Assembly (NCBI GenBank): GCA_007694035.1
Contig: RECM01000276.1
Coordinates: forward strand, 1 to 39,661
DNA length: 39,661 nt
Source: Balneolaceae bacterium
Lineage (GTDB): Bacteria > Bacteroidota > Rhodothermia > Balneolales > Cyclonatronaceae
Reading direction: 5' to 3'
Each line of letters starts with the position of its first letter. Positions within the stretch are counted from its first letter, which is position 1. Below the pieces are notes generated by a model, which was given only the letters and a program-made list of their open reading frames with translations, was not told where the DNA came from and ran no database searches. Position numbers and translations under genes: made by a program. Shown in pieces: positions 8,123 to 18,785 of the stretch.

Positions 8123-11100
8123 TTAGCTGCCCAGTACTCTTGTGATGGTTTTTACCCTGTCCAGACCGTCGACCGCTCTTACGGTGACCCTCAGCCTGCG
8201 GTTGTGGAATGATGCAGCCGACCGGAAGTAGCTCAGATCCATGGGACCACCGAGCCAGATGCCGCCGGTAATCACGCCGGTCACCGATTCCCAGTCGGCC
8301 AGCATCTCACCTGTATCGGCATCTTCGAGCATAACCTCGACCGACCGGATTCCGGCCTCATGCCCGTTCACTCCCCGGATGCTCACATCCAGCATTGGTT
8401 CAACATAACCACTCCTGCGGATGAGCCCCAGAATCGTGAAATCAGGCATCTCCTGAACGGTCATATCGTGTTCCGCCGACGCCTCCGCTACCAGTCCGGC
8501 TCCGTTTATAACAGTCACATCAAACTTCAGACGCCGGCCCAGCAGCCTTCGGTCATCATCAAACCGGATCGGCCCGCCATAGAGACCGGAATATTCTTGC
8601 CTGCGCGTAAAGAATCCGGCACTTTCAGGATTAAAAGCCTGTGACTCGGTCCACAACTCCTCGCCTGTATCCAGGTCGCTGAGCTTCATGGTGAAGGAAC
8701 TGAGGCCAGATCCGGGATCGTAAACCTCATCGACTATCACATCGAGCCTCTCGGGCCTTGGCGGTACCTGAGCGGTTGATATCGGGTAATACTCAAAACG
8801 GATGTTACCAATAAGCGGAGGCGTTACATCGCGTATGTGAAGTCCCCGGCCACCCGTTGGCCAGGCATCAGAGACGATACCCTGCGTATTCACCGAACGG
8901 GTGTAGATATAAATGTCATCGGCGGTTTCCATATCAGCCGGGTTCACGTTCAGAATGAATCCGGGAGCAAGTTCGCCCTCGATTGGAATATCATATTGCC
9001 CCGCTCTGAAATCGAGCTGCCCGCCCTGGGGCCAGTCGCGTATCTGCACATTGCCCGGCGGGGAGATCCCGAAATTTCCGGTTTCATAGCCAATGGCAAA
9101 CTGGTATCCGGCAATGCCCGATTCGTTGTCCTGGCCTGGTGCCCTGAGCCAGAGAACGAGGTCATCGCCCACGTAACCGACAAGTGTCTGCGGGAAAACC
9201 GGCCTCGTCGGATCCGGCATCGGTTCGAAGGGGCCCATGGTAAAGATTTCAGCACCGCCGGCATAATTGACGGCCCTTACATGGATGTAAAACGGCTCCA
9301 GGTAGTAAGCCGCTTTCATGCTGGCACGTGTGTCGGTAGTGGTGTAAATGCGACCGGCACCCCGGAATGCCCCGACGGCAGATTCAAAACCGGAAACTAC
9401 CACGTCGTATTGTTTGACTCCGGACTCTGGGTCGGCAGCCGCAGGCCATTGAGCAGTAATGGTTACCGAGTCGGGCCTGTTAAACCACTGCATCATCCTC
9501 TCAACATTGTCGTACTGTCCGATCTCAGGCATAAGATTGTTGAACGGCTGAATCACCACAGGTCGGTCGTGCATACCACCCGTACCAGACATTACCCGGG
9601 TATCACGGAGCCTGGGCTGCTCCACTTCAAGGCGACCAGTGCCGCTGGCAAAAACGGGAGGCGTGGCATCATAGCGCAGGTTGATTACTGATTCGGCGCC
9701 GGTGTTGTTGTAGGCATTGGTTGCCCTGGCCGCCAGGCGGTACGATTGGCCTGCATTCAGGTTAAGCCCTTCGATTATCCCATAACGGGTCTGATCACCA
9801 ACTCCGAATTCGACCTGATAGCCCACGATCTGTCTCCAGAAATACGATTTTGTATAATCAACCATTTCTGGCGGACGGGCACCGGCCGGCAGGATGACCC
9901 AGTCGAGTACGGACTGCGGATTTGCCGCAGTTCCAATGGATGCCTCGTAGGTAAGCTGTGTGCCCGACTCATCGGCTGCCGTCAGAATAAATTCCAGTCG
10001 TGCAGGGTCGGATGTCCATACTGAACCATCGGGTGCATTGCCGAACGGGAATACAATACCGGGGGCAGCGGGAACCTCGCTGGCGGCCGGTGGCAGGATC
10101 GTGGTAGCGGGACCGGCAACCACACCAGGTCTTGAATCCCCCTCCGGGGCAACGGCTACAGTCACCCAATCAGTGTCTGTAAACGTAAGCGTCCCGCCGG
10201 GTCCGCGTACCAGAAGCTGAATTCTGAGAGTACCTGTATCCCTGAACATATGTTCACGGTTTACGAATTGCGTAAGGCTCCTGGCCGGCCCCATCGACTG
10301 GTAAATATCACCGACTCCTGATCCGAAGATCCTGATCACCGATTCAGCAATATCACCTGAAGGATGGGATGCCGCCCAGGTCAGTTCAACCCTGTTGAAG
10401 TGGCCTGTCCGGTTCGGGGTCATGGTGAAGCTGTCGATTCTCGGGGGTTCGAGCATTACTGCCCATAGTTGCCGCTGATTCCGGAGTTCACTTCTATCTG
10501 CAGTAGATAGACCGTCGCCCGCCCAGTCGATGAATTCGTCGATCATTGCGATCTGGTTTTCGATCATCCTGCTCTGGATCACGAATAACCTACTGATGGA
10601 GCGTGTTGGCGGCGAATAATTTGTTCGTATCTCCTCCCAGATATTCCGGTTATACTCCCTTGCCATTTCGTGCTGCTGCCTGGTATGCCACATGATGTAG
10701 GGAGCTATACTGTACCTGAGTACATCGACCCACAGATTGACCCCTTTATCTGCGATTTCCCTCTCAAGCTGGGTCCGGTCGAGCCCGCGAAGATAGCTGT
10801 CGTACTCCGAAGCCGATTTATTGAGTTCAGATGTTCTTGTACGAAGGGAATCTTCTGCCAGTGCAAGATCCTGTATCAGGCGGTACCGGTCAACATTCTG
10901 GGAAATAAAACTGCTGAATTCAGCCTGGAATGTTTTAAAAGCGCTGAAATTCAATGCACCAACACTGCTGATGAACCGCTGAAAAATATTATTGATAGGG
11001 GTGGAGCTGTTAAAGGTGTTATATATGGCCCTGTTATGTGAGGTGAAGGTCTGCCACATTCCATTGCCATGAGATATTGATTCCGAATGATAGGCCAGCA

Positions 11101-14100
11101 CTTTTGCGTAGTACTCATTCATGGCTACGTATGCCTCTGTAAAGGCAGGCATATACGTAGTAAGGCCTTCCGGGCCGTGGAGTTCTGCGGCTAGCATGGT
11201 TATAGCCGTTTCACTGCGTGTGATCGCACTCCTGTATTCATTGAACATATCCTCATATTCGTCGTAGGCCGTCTGGAGCTGTCCGGTCTGAACACTGTCA
11301 CGTTCGGTATCGAGCACAAAATCATAGGTTTCCACGGCAAGTAGCGGGCTGCTGTGATCGTCGATGTCGGCAAATGTACGCTGCAAGCCTTCAAACCTGA
11401 GTTCAAGATCTTCGGCGATCAGGTTGGCCTGAGCGGCTTTTTCGTTGAGGATTGTGATTTTCTCCTGCATCCTGTCCAGGGCTATGCGGGCCTCATCAGG
11501 CACCGGCTGATTTTCAGCGATCACGATATCGGTGAGATAGGCATCAAAAGACCCTCTGGCCAGGTTCAGGAAATCGCTGAAGCGCTCTTCAAGCGTCAGC
11601 ATTCTGCCGGCTACCTGCCGCCGTTCGGTCAGGCTGAGACTCCTGAGGTTAATGCCAGCGTTCCTGAGATACTCCTGGGTAAAGGCGAATTGCGCCCCCC
11701 GTGCTGCATTCAGCTGCGTGGTGAGGGCCCTTGCCTCCGACTCCAGATTGCTTGCCTGGCCCCTGGCCGCCGCAACCATATTTTCATAGCGTGAGTTTTT
11801 GCCGGTTCCGGCTTTCGGCCTGCCATTTTCTACCGAAACCCAGGCCGTGATCCGCCCTTCAAATACAGCAATGACTTTTACATGAGCACTTCCACTGGCA
11901 TAGAAAAGGAAGTTGCCTCTCTCTATGATAAGGGCCCCTTTCAGGGTAGCGCTCATTGTTGCTGCACCGCTCAGTACACTGGCCTTGGCACTGAACTCGG
12001 CGTAGATTCCCAGTTTGACCCCACCGCCCTGGCGTACAAACCAGAATGCAAGTTCCATATTGCTGGAAACGGAGACAATGCTTACATCAAAACGGACCCT
12101 CGAGCTCAGGCTGAGCAGCATTCCGTTCGGACTTACCAGAAAGCGCCCGCTAAGGTTAACAAAGGAAATCACCCGGAAATCGGCCCGCCCCATGATGGCC
12201 CATACCAGGGGCTGGTTTTCGGGTTTGGCCAGGAAGAAATCGACCCGGGCACTGCCGGTAACAACCGGGTAGGTCACATCCACACTTACGCCACCCTCAA
12301 TCGAGAACGATGCATTCGCCGGTGTTGGCCACTTAACGGTCAGATAAAGACCGCCATACAAGGTGCCCGGCGATCCGGTCTGCCGGGCGATAAATCCGTT
12401 TACATCAATATTGGCAAACTGGTCGGTAACGGTTAGCAGGGCGCGGCCATCGACCATAAACCCGGATGCCACAGATCCAACAAGCCCCAGTTCAGCGTAG
12501 ATCATTACGGCAAAGATGGTACCGTTGGCACTGGGCAGGCCGTTCGGGTTATTCACCCTGAAACCACCTGAACCAAGATTGTTGAGGGCAGTATACACCA
12601 GCTCAATATCGCGTTGTTCCGGCCGGTAGAAGAATCCGGCACCGCCGCCTTTCATGATGATGGTACCCGGTACAATAGGGAAAAGATCCAGATTCAAACC
12701 GGTACCCGCAATAAAAATTCCAAAACTGAGCTCGTTATTGATGGTGGCGATCTTCCCGACCGCAGCAAATCCAAGATCCCTCAGCCTGCCAACTCCGGCC
12801 ACCCTGAGCAGAAAACCGGTATTGTCGGTCGCAAACTCCAGTGAGGCCATGAGCGAAGCGACTTCACCAATCTGGATATTGGCATTTTCTATGTTCAGGT
12901 GAATAGCACCGGCCATTGTTTCATAGAACAGGACCTTGTCGACCCCGCCCCGGAAGGCATCCCCCTTGCCAAGGCTGATCTGTGCCCCCGCAAACATCAG
13001 GTACTGCTTAACAGCTATCGTATACGTGGAATCGGATTCGGTACCCGCATTCACCACTCTTTTGACCATCGGCATATCGACTGCCGGGCCACCCGCACGC
13101 TGACGCTGAAACGCGAACTGGTTCAGTTCGATCGATACCACATCCATTACCGACAGGGAGAACGAACCACTCGGTCCACCCCAGTCGGTTATGCCCTGCG
13201 AACCGAACGAAAAGCCTTCGAAACCGAAGCTGCCCGATACCCCCGACAGCTCAACACCTGCCACGCCCGCAATGGTCACGTTGAAATCTGTGACGTCGGG
13301 CATGTACAGCGATACCAGGTCGAACCGGAACAGGCCGGCCTCGAACGAGAACAACGGATTCTCTTCGGTCCCCTGTACATCGATGATGAATTCAAGGCCG
13401 TCGACAAAGGAATATTTGATGCCCGGGCTGGTACGGATATCGTTTGCATTGCCCAGCATGATAACACGGTCGCGACCGCCCGCGTCCCGGTTCGAGCCTG
13501 CCGGTGTCTGCCCCTTGTTATGAATATGCACCGCTGCGGCGCCATAGAGGGTGGTGTTGACCGGGTTCATTACGTCGAAGTCGACCGCGGCCCCGGTCAG
13601 TTCGAATGTGGCGATATCGCCCATGCGGAATTCAGTGGCGGTATTGTTGCCCACCACCGGCACGGAATTGCTGTCGAAGCTGAATGTGAGCTGCAGGTCA
13701 TCCACGATCTCACCTCGGCTGTTGATGGCGATGCGGATATCAGAGCGAACCGGATCCTGCTGGCCGGTCTGCCCCGATCCCTGACCTGGACCCTGGGTGG
13801 TTCCCTGCCCTGTGCCCGTACCTGATCCACTCCCTGTTTGCCCGGGTACAGGCAGCTGTACCACACCGCCGAGCGAAAGCAGCAGGGCGTCGTCCCTGAA
13901 GCCAATGCCCAGCTCGCTCAGCCACATTACATCATCCAGCACATCAAGCGTGCGGCCGGCCAGCAGGTTGACCTGACCTGACCCTAGTTCGAAGGAGCCA
14001 TCGGTACCAACCCTCATACCTGAAAATGAAGCCAGATTTGCGGTAGTGGGTGCTGACGGATCATTCGCCCGTTTTGCCTGATCCACTTTGGTATCGAACG

Positions 14101-17100
14101 CCCCGTCCATTTCCACATAGAACACATTCACATTGCTGCTGTACTCCAGTCCTATGCGGCTCACCGTGAGAGTAAGGAAGTCTCCGAACATGTTGATCTG
14201 CTGGTCCATCTGCAGGGCTGCGGCGATCTCGATCTCACTGCGGCTTATCAGGAACCGCTCGATGGCAATGGCAAAATCATCGCCCAGGTCAGGTATGGTG
14301 ATCACGCCTGCAAAGCTGACGGCAAAATCGGTTTCGGTGATGGCCAGTGTGAACGGTGTATTGGGGTCCTGGGCAAAATCGGCTTTATAGAGCGGTAGCT
14401 TGCCCCCAGGCAGATGGGAGGTATCAAGGCTGAAGAGCCAGCTGTTCTGTGCCTCATCATAGGCTGCCGAAAAGTGGAGCGGCGACATGTTTCCGTCGGC
14501 ATCGCGGATCACCTTACTGGTCACATCCCCCGACAATTTGAAGCTGCTGCTTTCACCAATATTCACGTTCAGGCCGGTTACCGCCATACCCAGGGTGCTG
14601 TCGGGCATCATTACGCTGACCATGGGGGTAATCTGACCGGCATTTACCGGGCGTGTCAGTGAATACTCACCGTCAGCGATAATGAGCGATTTGAAACCGT
14701 TTTCAGTAAAGGTGAGTTCGGATCCGATGTTCACGGTGAGCCCGGGCACACCCTCGGGCAGAACAAGCCGGGTGCCGGCCGTGAGCTCAAAGCTGCCACT
14801 GCTCTGCATGGCGTAGCGGATGCGGGTCAGATCAAGGGGGAGGCCGTAGTTGGACAGTTTATAGGGGTTGTTGGTCAGCTGCACATCGATCTCGCCACCC
14901 ATGATGGTGTAGTTAGTGGCATTAACCGTAAGATCGAATGCGATGTCGAACTCGGGATGACTGCCCGGCTCACCGAGCGAGGCTATTACCAGTTTCACCG
15001 TTTTGCCATCCTTTGTTTTCATGCTTCTGGTGGTCTCGCCCTCGTTGAGGGTACCCAGCTCTACGAGCTCCTCATCGCCGTCTTTAAGAACCAGATAGGC
15101 GATCTCCTGGTTGGGGAGGGGCAGCTTGTCGGGCAGGGGCAGGATGGCCAGTATGTTATCGAGGGTGAAGCCGGTTTTGTCGATGAAGCCGATGCGGCTG
15201 TCGCCCCGCATCATGTCGACCCGGCCGTCGCGCACACCAACTGGACTGAACCCGAGCCTGAATCCGTCGAAATTGGCTGAAATACCCTCCTCGACAATGC
15301 CAAGCGCCCTCACGTGGGCCGTGGCACTGCCATCGATGGTGAGACCGTCGCGATTGATTTTCAGGCCGGGCTGCAGTACCAGAAGCGCCTTGTTTTCATC
15401 CTGTCCGGTGAGTGCGGTTTTATCGACCACGGTGAAACCGAAGGGACTCACTCCAACTTCGAGCCCGAAACCGGCCCTGATCTCTACTTCGCCGCCGCTG
15501 ATGCTGCCATTGCTGAAATCGAGGGACAGGTCTGACAACTGAACATCCATCTGCCGGCTCTGCAGGTTCAGGGTTCCGCCACCGTTCATTACCAGCCCCT
15601 GCGGGGTAAATTCAGCCCGGCTTACGCCGAACGTAAACATGGGCCTGGCAGCTGGGTAACGCCAGGTGAGGTCGGTAGCAACAGCGCTAAGGCTCAGTAC
15701 CTGCCCGCTGATCACATCCAGTTCAATGGAGCCTGTTGCTGCGGCGCCCGTCAGGTAATCGGCCGTCAGTTCGGCGGTGACCGATCCGCCAACTTTTAAC
15801 TGCTGGCTGTCGCCGCTGACGCTGAAATCGACAAATCCGTTGCCGAATGTAAGTTTGCCCGGACCCGCCTGAAATATCCGGCACAGGTTGATGTTTTCTA
15901 TACGGCCTTCAAAACGGCTGCTCTCAGCCAAAGCAACAGTGAAGTTGGGGGCACTGCATCCGTCGGCATTTTCCGGAAACAGGGCGGGGGCGTGCAGGCC
16001 GGCGTTCATGCGAACATCTATACCCTGCCGGCTGCCGTCGCGGAACAGGCGCCCTTCAATGCGTTGTACATGTATCCCCGTTGTTCCTCCGAAGGGCACA
16101 AAAACGCCTGAGCCCTGAAAGGTGTAGGGGATGAGTTCTCCGGTGATGAATCCCCCATCGAGACCCGCATTCTGCAGTGTTACAGGTGCGTGGGCAAGTT
16201 CGCCGGCGCGGTCACGGAAACCGGGAAAGCCGATTTCAAAGTCAAGTTTCGGGTCGATAGTGCCCGGGGTGCCGGCCGTCCAGTTGAACCAGTCGAACTG
16301 AATGCCCGGCAGCCGCATGGCAAGCAGCCGGAGTTCGACCGGGCCCATGGTAAATGCCGGGATATTAAACCCGGGCTGACCGTCGTGCAGGTTCTGATCC
16401 GGTATGAGGAACCCGCTGTTGCGCAGCTCTATGTTATTGAGCGGGATGGCAATTTCCTGCGCTCCGGTTCTGATGCTCAGGTTTACATCCAGTTTCGCGT
16501 TAAAGTCGAAACCGGAAGCCCTGGAGTACCCGAGGGTGAGCGAATTGATGCGCTCCACGTCAAAACGGACCGGATCAATATCGATCACGGCCAGCTCGTT
16601 TTCGCCCGCTCCTGCAAACCCGTTGAAGATGAAATCGCCGTGGGCATTGAACGAAAACATCACATCGGCCGTGGTGGATGAGGCTTGGCTGCCCTTTATG
16701 GTAAAGAGGGCACCGAGGTTCAGCGAGAACCATGGCACATCGGGCGTGAGCAGGTTCATATCGAGCAGGCCGTTCACCGTATGGATATCGAGGCTCACCT
16801 TGTCGCCGTTGCCTGCCAGTGGTACAGAGAGGCTGGCATTGGCCAGGGAGACCGACGACTGCATGATTCCACTGCGGTTCACATACAGGCTGAGATCACC
16901 GCCCTCATCGAAAGTGCGGTCAAACAGGCGCAGTGTGGCATCAAAACGGAACCCCTCGGCCGGATTGAAATGGATGGATTTGAGCCGAAGCGGAAATCCG
17001 CGGTCGGCCAGCAGCATGGCCGCTGCCTCGTTTGCTGCCGCAAACGTAAACCCGCCCGACACGATCTGCCGCATGGATGGGTCGAGGACCATCTCCTGCA

Positions 17101-18775
17101 GCGTAACCGCCAGTTCCGGGCCGCCGGCAAGGGATTTCAGTACGAGCACGGGGTTCAGGCTGCTGCGCGGGAGTATCCTCACGAATCCGTCGCTGCGCCG
17201 CTCAAGGTCTACAAATGCCATGGTATCGTCACGCAAGCGGATGAAGGCGATTTCCTCATCGAGTATGGCAATGCGTTCCGGCAGTGCAGCCAGCATATCG
17301 GTCTCATCCACCTGATCGAACCGGAATCCTGACATGTCGATCACGGCAAGCGGAACACCCTCGCGACTGAAGTTTGCCCGGCCCGATACTATTGTCATAT
17401 CATCGCCAAGGGCAAAATCGGATGAGAAGGCCACATCCAGATCGGTAATGTCCATATCGTTGAAGCGGATTGCGCCGCGGCCCGTCTGCGATGGTACAAT
17501 GCCCTGGGGCATGATGCGTAACTGGTTCGGACGGAACCAGACCTGGCTTCTGTTGCCTGCCGACGGGGTTTCACCGGCCGTGGCAAAGGGCTGAAGCGAT
17601 CCCCCAGAGCCAATAGCCGATTCAAACGGAATGGTGATGTCGGGAATGGCACGGCCGCCACGAACGGTGCTGCCATCGGGGTCGAGAACCAGCTCATCGA
17701 TGGTGATGCCGGTTGTGCGACCATCAATCACACCTGTGGTACGCCCGTCGAGACGGATGCTGTTCGAACCGATCAGGGCATCCTCAACCGTGACCTCAAG
17801 AAACGGGCGGCTGAAGGGGAACCTCCATGTGTAATTATCGACGATGGCACCGGACTGATCGGTAATCGTAAAACTGTAGATTTCGGTGTAGCCATCGTCG
17901 GTAAAAGGGATGCCGAACATGGCTTCGGTGGCCCGGATTCTCCAGGCATAACGCCTGCCCACCTGCAGGGGCAGCTGATCGGCCCCGTAGATAAAACTGT
18001 TCCCTGACACGATCTGGTTAACCAGCGGACGGTTCGCTTCGATGGCGATTCCCACAGACTGGCCCGAAAAAATCTCCACGAGGCGGAATTCGTATTCGAC
18101 CATTGAACCGGGGGGAAGACCGCCCACGGTGGACCAGCTGAATATGGGGAGGGTGGGGCTGATCAGCGACTGGTCGGTGGGAGCAATCAGAACCGGTGGT
18201 TCCGCATAGTGGACCGAAAATGTGGAAAACGCAGGGATAACGGTAATCAGCGACGCCTCATTCTCCGGTACGGCCTCGACCGAAAGGGTATAGGTGCCCT
18301 CCGGCAGTACTCCGGCACGGTTCACAGATCCGTCGAAGCTGCTGTTCAGCTCTGAAAGTACGCTGGCAAGCGTACGCTGGAAGCGGATAGGTACAAAATC
18401 ATCAAAACTGCGGTAGCGGTATACACCCGGCTGGTAGCGTACCGGCTCGGAGAGTACATCCAGCACCGGACGCCCGTTGTAATCAACCACGAATCGGAAC
18501 CGGAAATCTTCTGGCATGGCCCCGGGCGAGGTGTAGATGAACTGCATGTTAACACTTCCCTCATCATAGCGCCTAACCTGCTCCGCAATGGTCGGATTGT
18601 TCAGAACCGGAGGCACGCCGGTTAACTGAACCTGGGCTACACCCTGGGCCCGGGCAGTATCGGGCACGAGTGCCGGAAGCAACAATAACTGAATCAGGAA
18701 AAGCACGGGCAGCAGGCTGATCAGTCTGTTGCGGCCTGTTGTATGCAATCCATCCGGGCTATGCTTTCTGGTCAT
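8123..18775 (-). CDS. Giant exported multidomain protein (3550 aa), TANFOR-like N-terminus
   Basis: An N-terminal signal (basic residues to about 18, then a leucine-rich stretch ending TARAQ) marks it as exported. Residues about 45-310 contain Ig-like strands with YTLSVEA, LIAPTDQSLISPTLPIFSW and YAWRIRA, resembling TANFOR-type proteins of Bacteroidota; this match is from memory and moderate. Residues about 330-2320 are almost entirely short amphipathic beta-strands separated by Gly/Asn/Asp turns, with a Gly/Gln/Thr linker near 1642-1672 and no enzyme motif I can see. Residues about 2330-2770 are alpha-helical and coiled-coil-like (many Glu, Arg, Ala and Leu). The rest is Ig/FN3-like, and there is no T9SS tail at the end (TITRVLGS). 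The gene begins 10 bases after the barrel gene stop and ends 5 bases before the FN3 gene. The long beta region could be a scaffold or a lipid/polymer-handling groove, but this is speculative. Confidence 0.85.
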   Translation of the reverse strand: MTRKHSPDGLHTTGRNRLISLLPVLFLIQLLLLPALVPDTARAQGVAQVQLTGVPPVLNNPTIAEQVRRYDEGSVNMQFIYTSPGAMPEDFRFRFVVDYNGRPVLDVLSEPVRYQPGVYRYRSFDDFVPIRFQRTLASVLSELNSSFDGSVNRAGVLPEGTYTLSVEAVPENEASLITVIPAFSTFSVHYAEPPVLIAPTDQSLISPTLPIFSWSTVGGLPPGSMVEYEFRLVEIFSGQSVGIAIEANRPLVNQIVSGNSFIYGADQLPLQVGRRYAWRIRATEAMFGIPFTDDGYTEIYSFTITDQSGAIVDNYTWRFPFSRPFLEVTVEDALIGSNSIRLDGRTTGVIDGRTTGITIDELVLDPDGSTVRGGRAIPDITIPFESAIGSGGSLQPFATAGETPSAGNRSQVWFRPNQLRIMPQGIVPSQTGRGAIRFNDMDITDLDVAFSSDFALGDDMTIVSGRANFSREGVPLAVIDMSGFRFDQVDETDMLAALPERIAILDEEIAFIRLRDDTMAFVDLERRSDGFVRILPRSSLNPVLVLKSLAGGPELAVTLQEMVLDPSMRQIVSGGFTFAAANEAAAMLLADRGFPLRLKSIHFNPAEGFRFDATLRLFDRTFDEGGDLSLYVNRSGIMQSSVSLANASLSVPLAGNGDKVSLDIHTVNGLLDMNLLTPDVPWFSLNLGALFTIKGSQASSTTADVMFSFNAHGDFIFNGFAGAGENELAVIDIDPVRFDVERINSLTLGYSRASGFDFNAKLDVNLSIRTGAQEIAIPLNNIELRNSGFLIPDQNLHDGQPGFNIPAFTMGPVELRLLAMRLPGIQFDWFNWTAGTPGTIDPKLDFEIGFPGFRDRAGELAHAPVTLQNAGLDGGFITGELIPYTFQGSGVFVPFGGTTGIHVQRIEGRLFRDGSRQGIDVRMNAGLHAPALFPENADGCSAPNFTVALAESSRFEGRIENINLCRIFQAGPGKLTFGNGFVDFSVSGDSQQLKVGGSVTAELTADYLTGAAATGSIELDVISGQVLSLSAVATDLTWRYPAARPMFTFGVSRAEFTPQGLVMNGGGTLNLQSRQMDVQLSDLSLDFSNGSISGGEVEIRAGFGLEVGVSPFGFTVVDKTALTGQDENKALLVLQPGLKINRDGLTIDGSATAHVRALGIVEEGISANFDGFRLGFSPVGVRDGRVDMMRGDSRIGFIDKTGFTLDNILAILPLPDKLPLPNQEIAYLVLKDGDEELVELGTLNEGETTRSMKTKDGKTVKLVIASLGEPGSHPEFDIAFDLTVNATNYTIMGGEIDVQLTNNPYKLSNYGLPLDLTRIRYAMQSSGSFELTAGTRLVLPEGVPGLTVNIGSELTFTENGFKSLIIADGEYSLTRPVNAGQITPMVSVMMPDSTLGMAVTGLNVNIGESSSFKLSGDVTSKVIRDADGNMSPLHFSAAYDEAQNSWLFSLDTSHLPGGKLPLYKADFAQDPNTPFTLAITETDFAVSFAGVITIPDLGDDFAIAIERFLISRSEIEIAAALQMDQQINMFGDFLTLTVSRIGLEYSSNVNVFYVEMDGAFDTKVDQAKRANDPSAPTTANLASFSGMRVGTDGSFELGSGQVNLLAGRTLDVLDDVMWLSELGIGFRDDALLLSLGGVVQLPVPGQTGSGSGTGTGQGTTQGPGQGSGQTGQQDPVRSDIRIAINSRGEIVDDLQLTFSFDSNSVPVVGNNTATEFRMGDIATFELTGAAVDFDVMNPVNTTLYGAAAVHIHNKGQTPAGSNRDAGGRDRVIMLGNANDIRTSPGIKYSFVDGLEFIIDVQGTEENPLFSFEAGLFRFDLVSLYMPDVTDFNVTIAGVAGVELSGVSGSFGFEGFSFGSQGITDWGGPSGSFSLSVMDVVSIELNQFAFQRQRAGGPAVDMPMVKRVVNAGTESDSTYTIAVKQYLMFAGAQISLGKGDAFRGGVDKVLFYETMAGAIHLNIENANIQIGEVASLMASLEFATDNTGFLLRVAGVGRLRDLGFAAVGKIATINNELSFGIFIAGTGLNLDLFPIVPGTIIMKGGGAGFFYRPEQRDIELVYTALNNLGSGGFRVNNPNGLPSANGTIFAVMIYAELGLVGSVASGFMVDGRALLTVTDQFANIDVNGFIARQTGSPGTLYGGLYLTVKWPTPANASFSIEGGVSVDVTYPVVTGSARVDFFLAKPENQPLVWAIMGRADFRVISFVNLSGRFLVSPNGMLLSLSSRVRFDVSIVSVSSNMELAFWFVRQGGGVKLGIYAEFSAKASVLSGAATMSATLKGALIIERGNFLFYASGSAHVKVIAVFEGRITAWVSVENGRPKAGTGKNSRYENMVAAARGQASNLESEARALTTQLNAARGAQFAFTQEYLRNAGINLRSLSLTERRQVAGRMLTLEERFSDFLNLARGSFDAYLTDIVIAENQPVPDEARIALDRMQEKITILNEKAAQANLIAEDLELRFEGLQRTFADIDDHSSPLLAVETYDFVLDTERDSVQTGQLQTAYDEYEDMFNEYRSAITRSETAITMLAAELHGPEGLTTYMPAFTEAYVAMNEYYAKVLAYHSESISHGNGMWQTFTSHNRAIYNTFNSSTPINNIFQRFISSVGALNFSAFKTFQAEFSSFISQNVDRYRLIQDLALAEDSLRTRTSELNKSASEYDSYLRGLDRTQLEREIADKGVNLWVDVLRYSIAPYIMWHTRQQHEMAREYNRNIWEEIRTNYSPPTRSISRLFVIQSRMIENQIAMIDEFIDWAGDGLSTADRSELRNQRQLWAVMLEPPRIDSFTMTPNRTGHFNRVELTWAASHPSGDIAESVIRIFGSGVGDIYQSMGPARSLTQFVNREHMFRDTGTLRIQLLVRGPGGTLTFTDTDWVTVAVAPEGDSRPGVVAGPATTILPPAASEVPAAPGIVFPFGNAPDGSVWTSDPARLEFILTAADESGTQLTYEASIGTAANPQSVLDWVILPAGARPPEMVDYTKSYFWRQIVGYQVEFGVGDQTRYGIIEGLNLNAGQSYRLAARATNAYNNTGAESVINLRYDATPPVFASGTGRLEVEQPRLRDTRVMSGTGGMHDRPVVIQPFNNLMPEIGQYDNVERMMQWFNRPDSVTITAQWPAAADPESGVKQYDVVVSGFESAVGAFRGAGRIYTTTDTRASMKAAYYLEPFYIHVRAVNYAGGAEIFTMGPFEPMPDPTRPVFPQTLVGYVGDDLVLWLRAPGQDNESGIAGYQFAIGYETGNFGISPPGNVQIRDWPQGGQLDFRAGQYDIPIEGELAPGFILNVNPADMETADDIYIYTRSVNTQGIVSDAWPTGGRGLHIRDVTPPLIGNIRFEYYPISTAQVPPRPERLDVIVDEVYDPGSGLSSFTMKLSDLDTGEELWTESQAFNPESAGFFTRRQEYSGLYGGPIRFDDDRRLLGRRLKFDVTVINGAGLVAEASAEHDMTVQEMPDFTILGLIRRSGYVEPMLDVSIRGVNGHEAGIRSVEVMLEDADTGEMLADWESVTGVITGGIWLGGPMDLSYFRSAASFHNRRLRVTVRAVDGLDRVKTITRVLGS

Positions 18776-18785
18776 CCTGATTCAT

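Noticed and set aside
12899..13825. 308-residue plus-strand reading frame
   Set aside because: It lies wholly antisense to the giant protein, has no family signature, and its composition reflects the reverse of GC-rich coding sequence.
16404..17315. 303-residue plus-strand frame rich in Ser and Arg
   Set aside because: It is antisense to the giant protein, and the low-complexity Ser/Arg character is typical of a non-coding frame.
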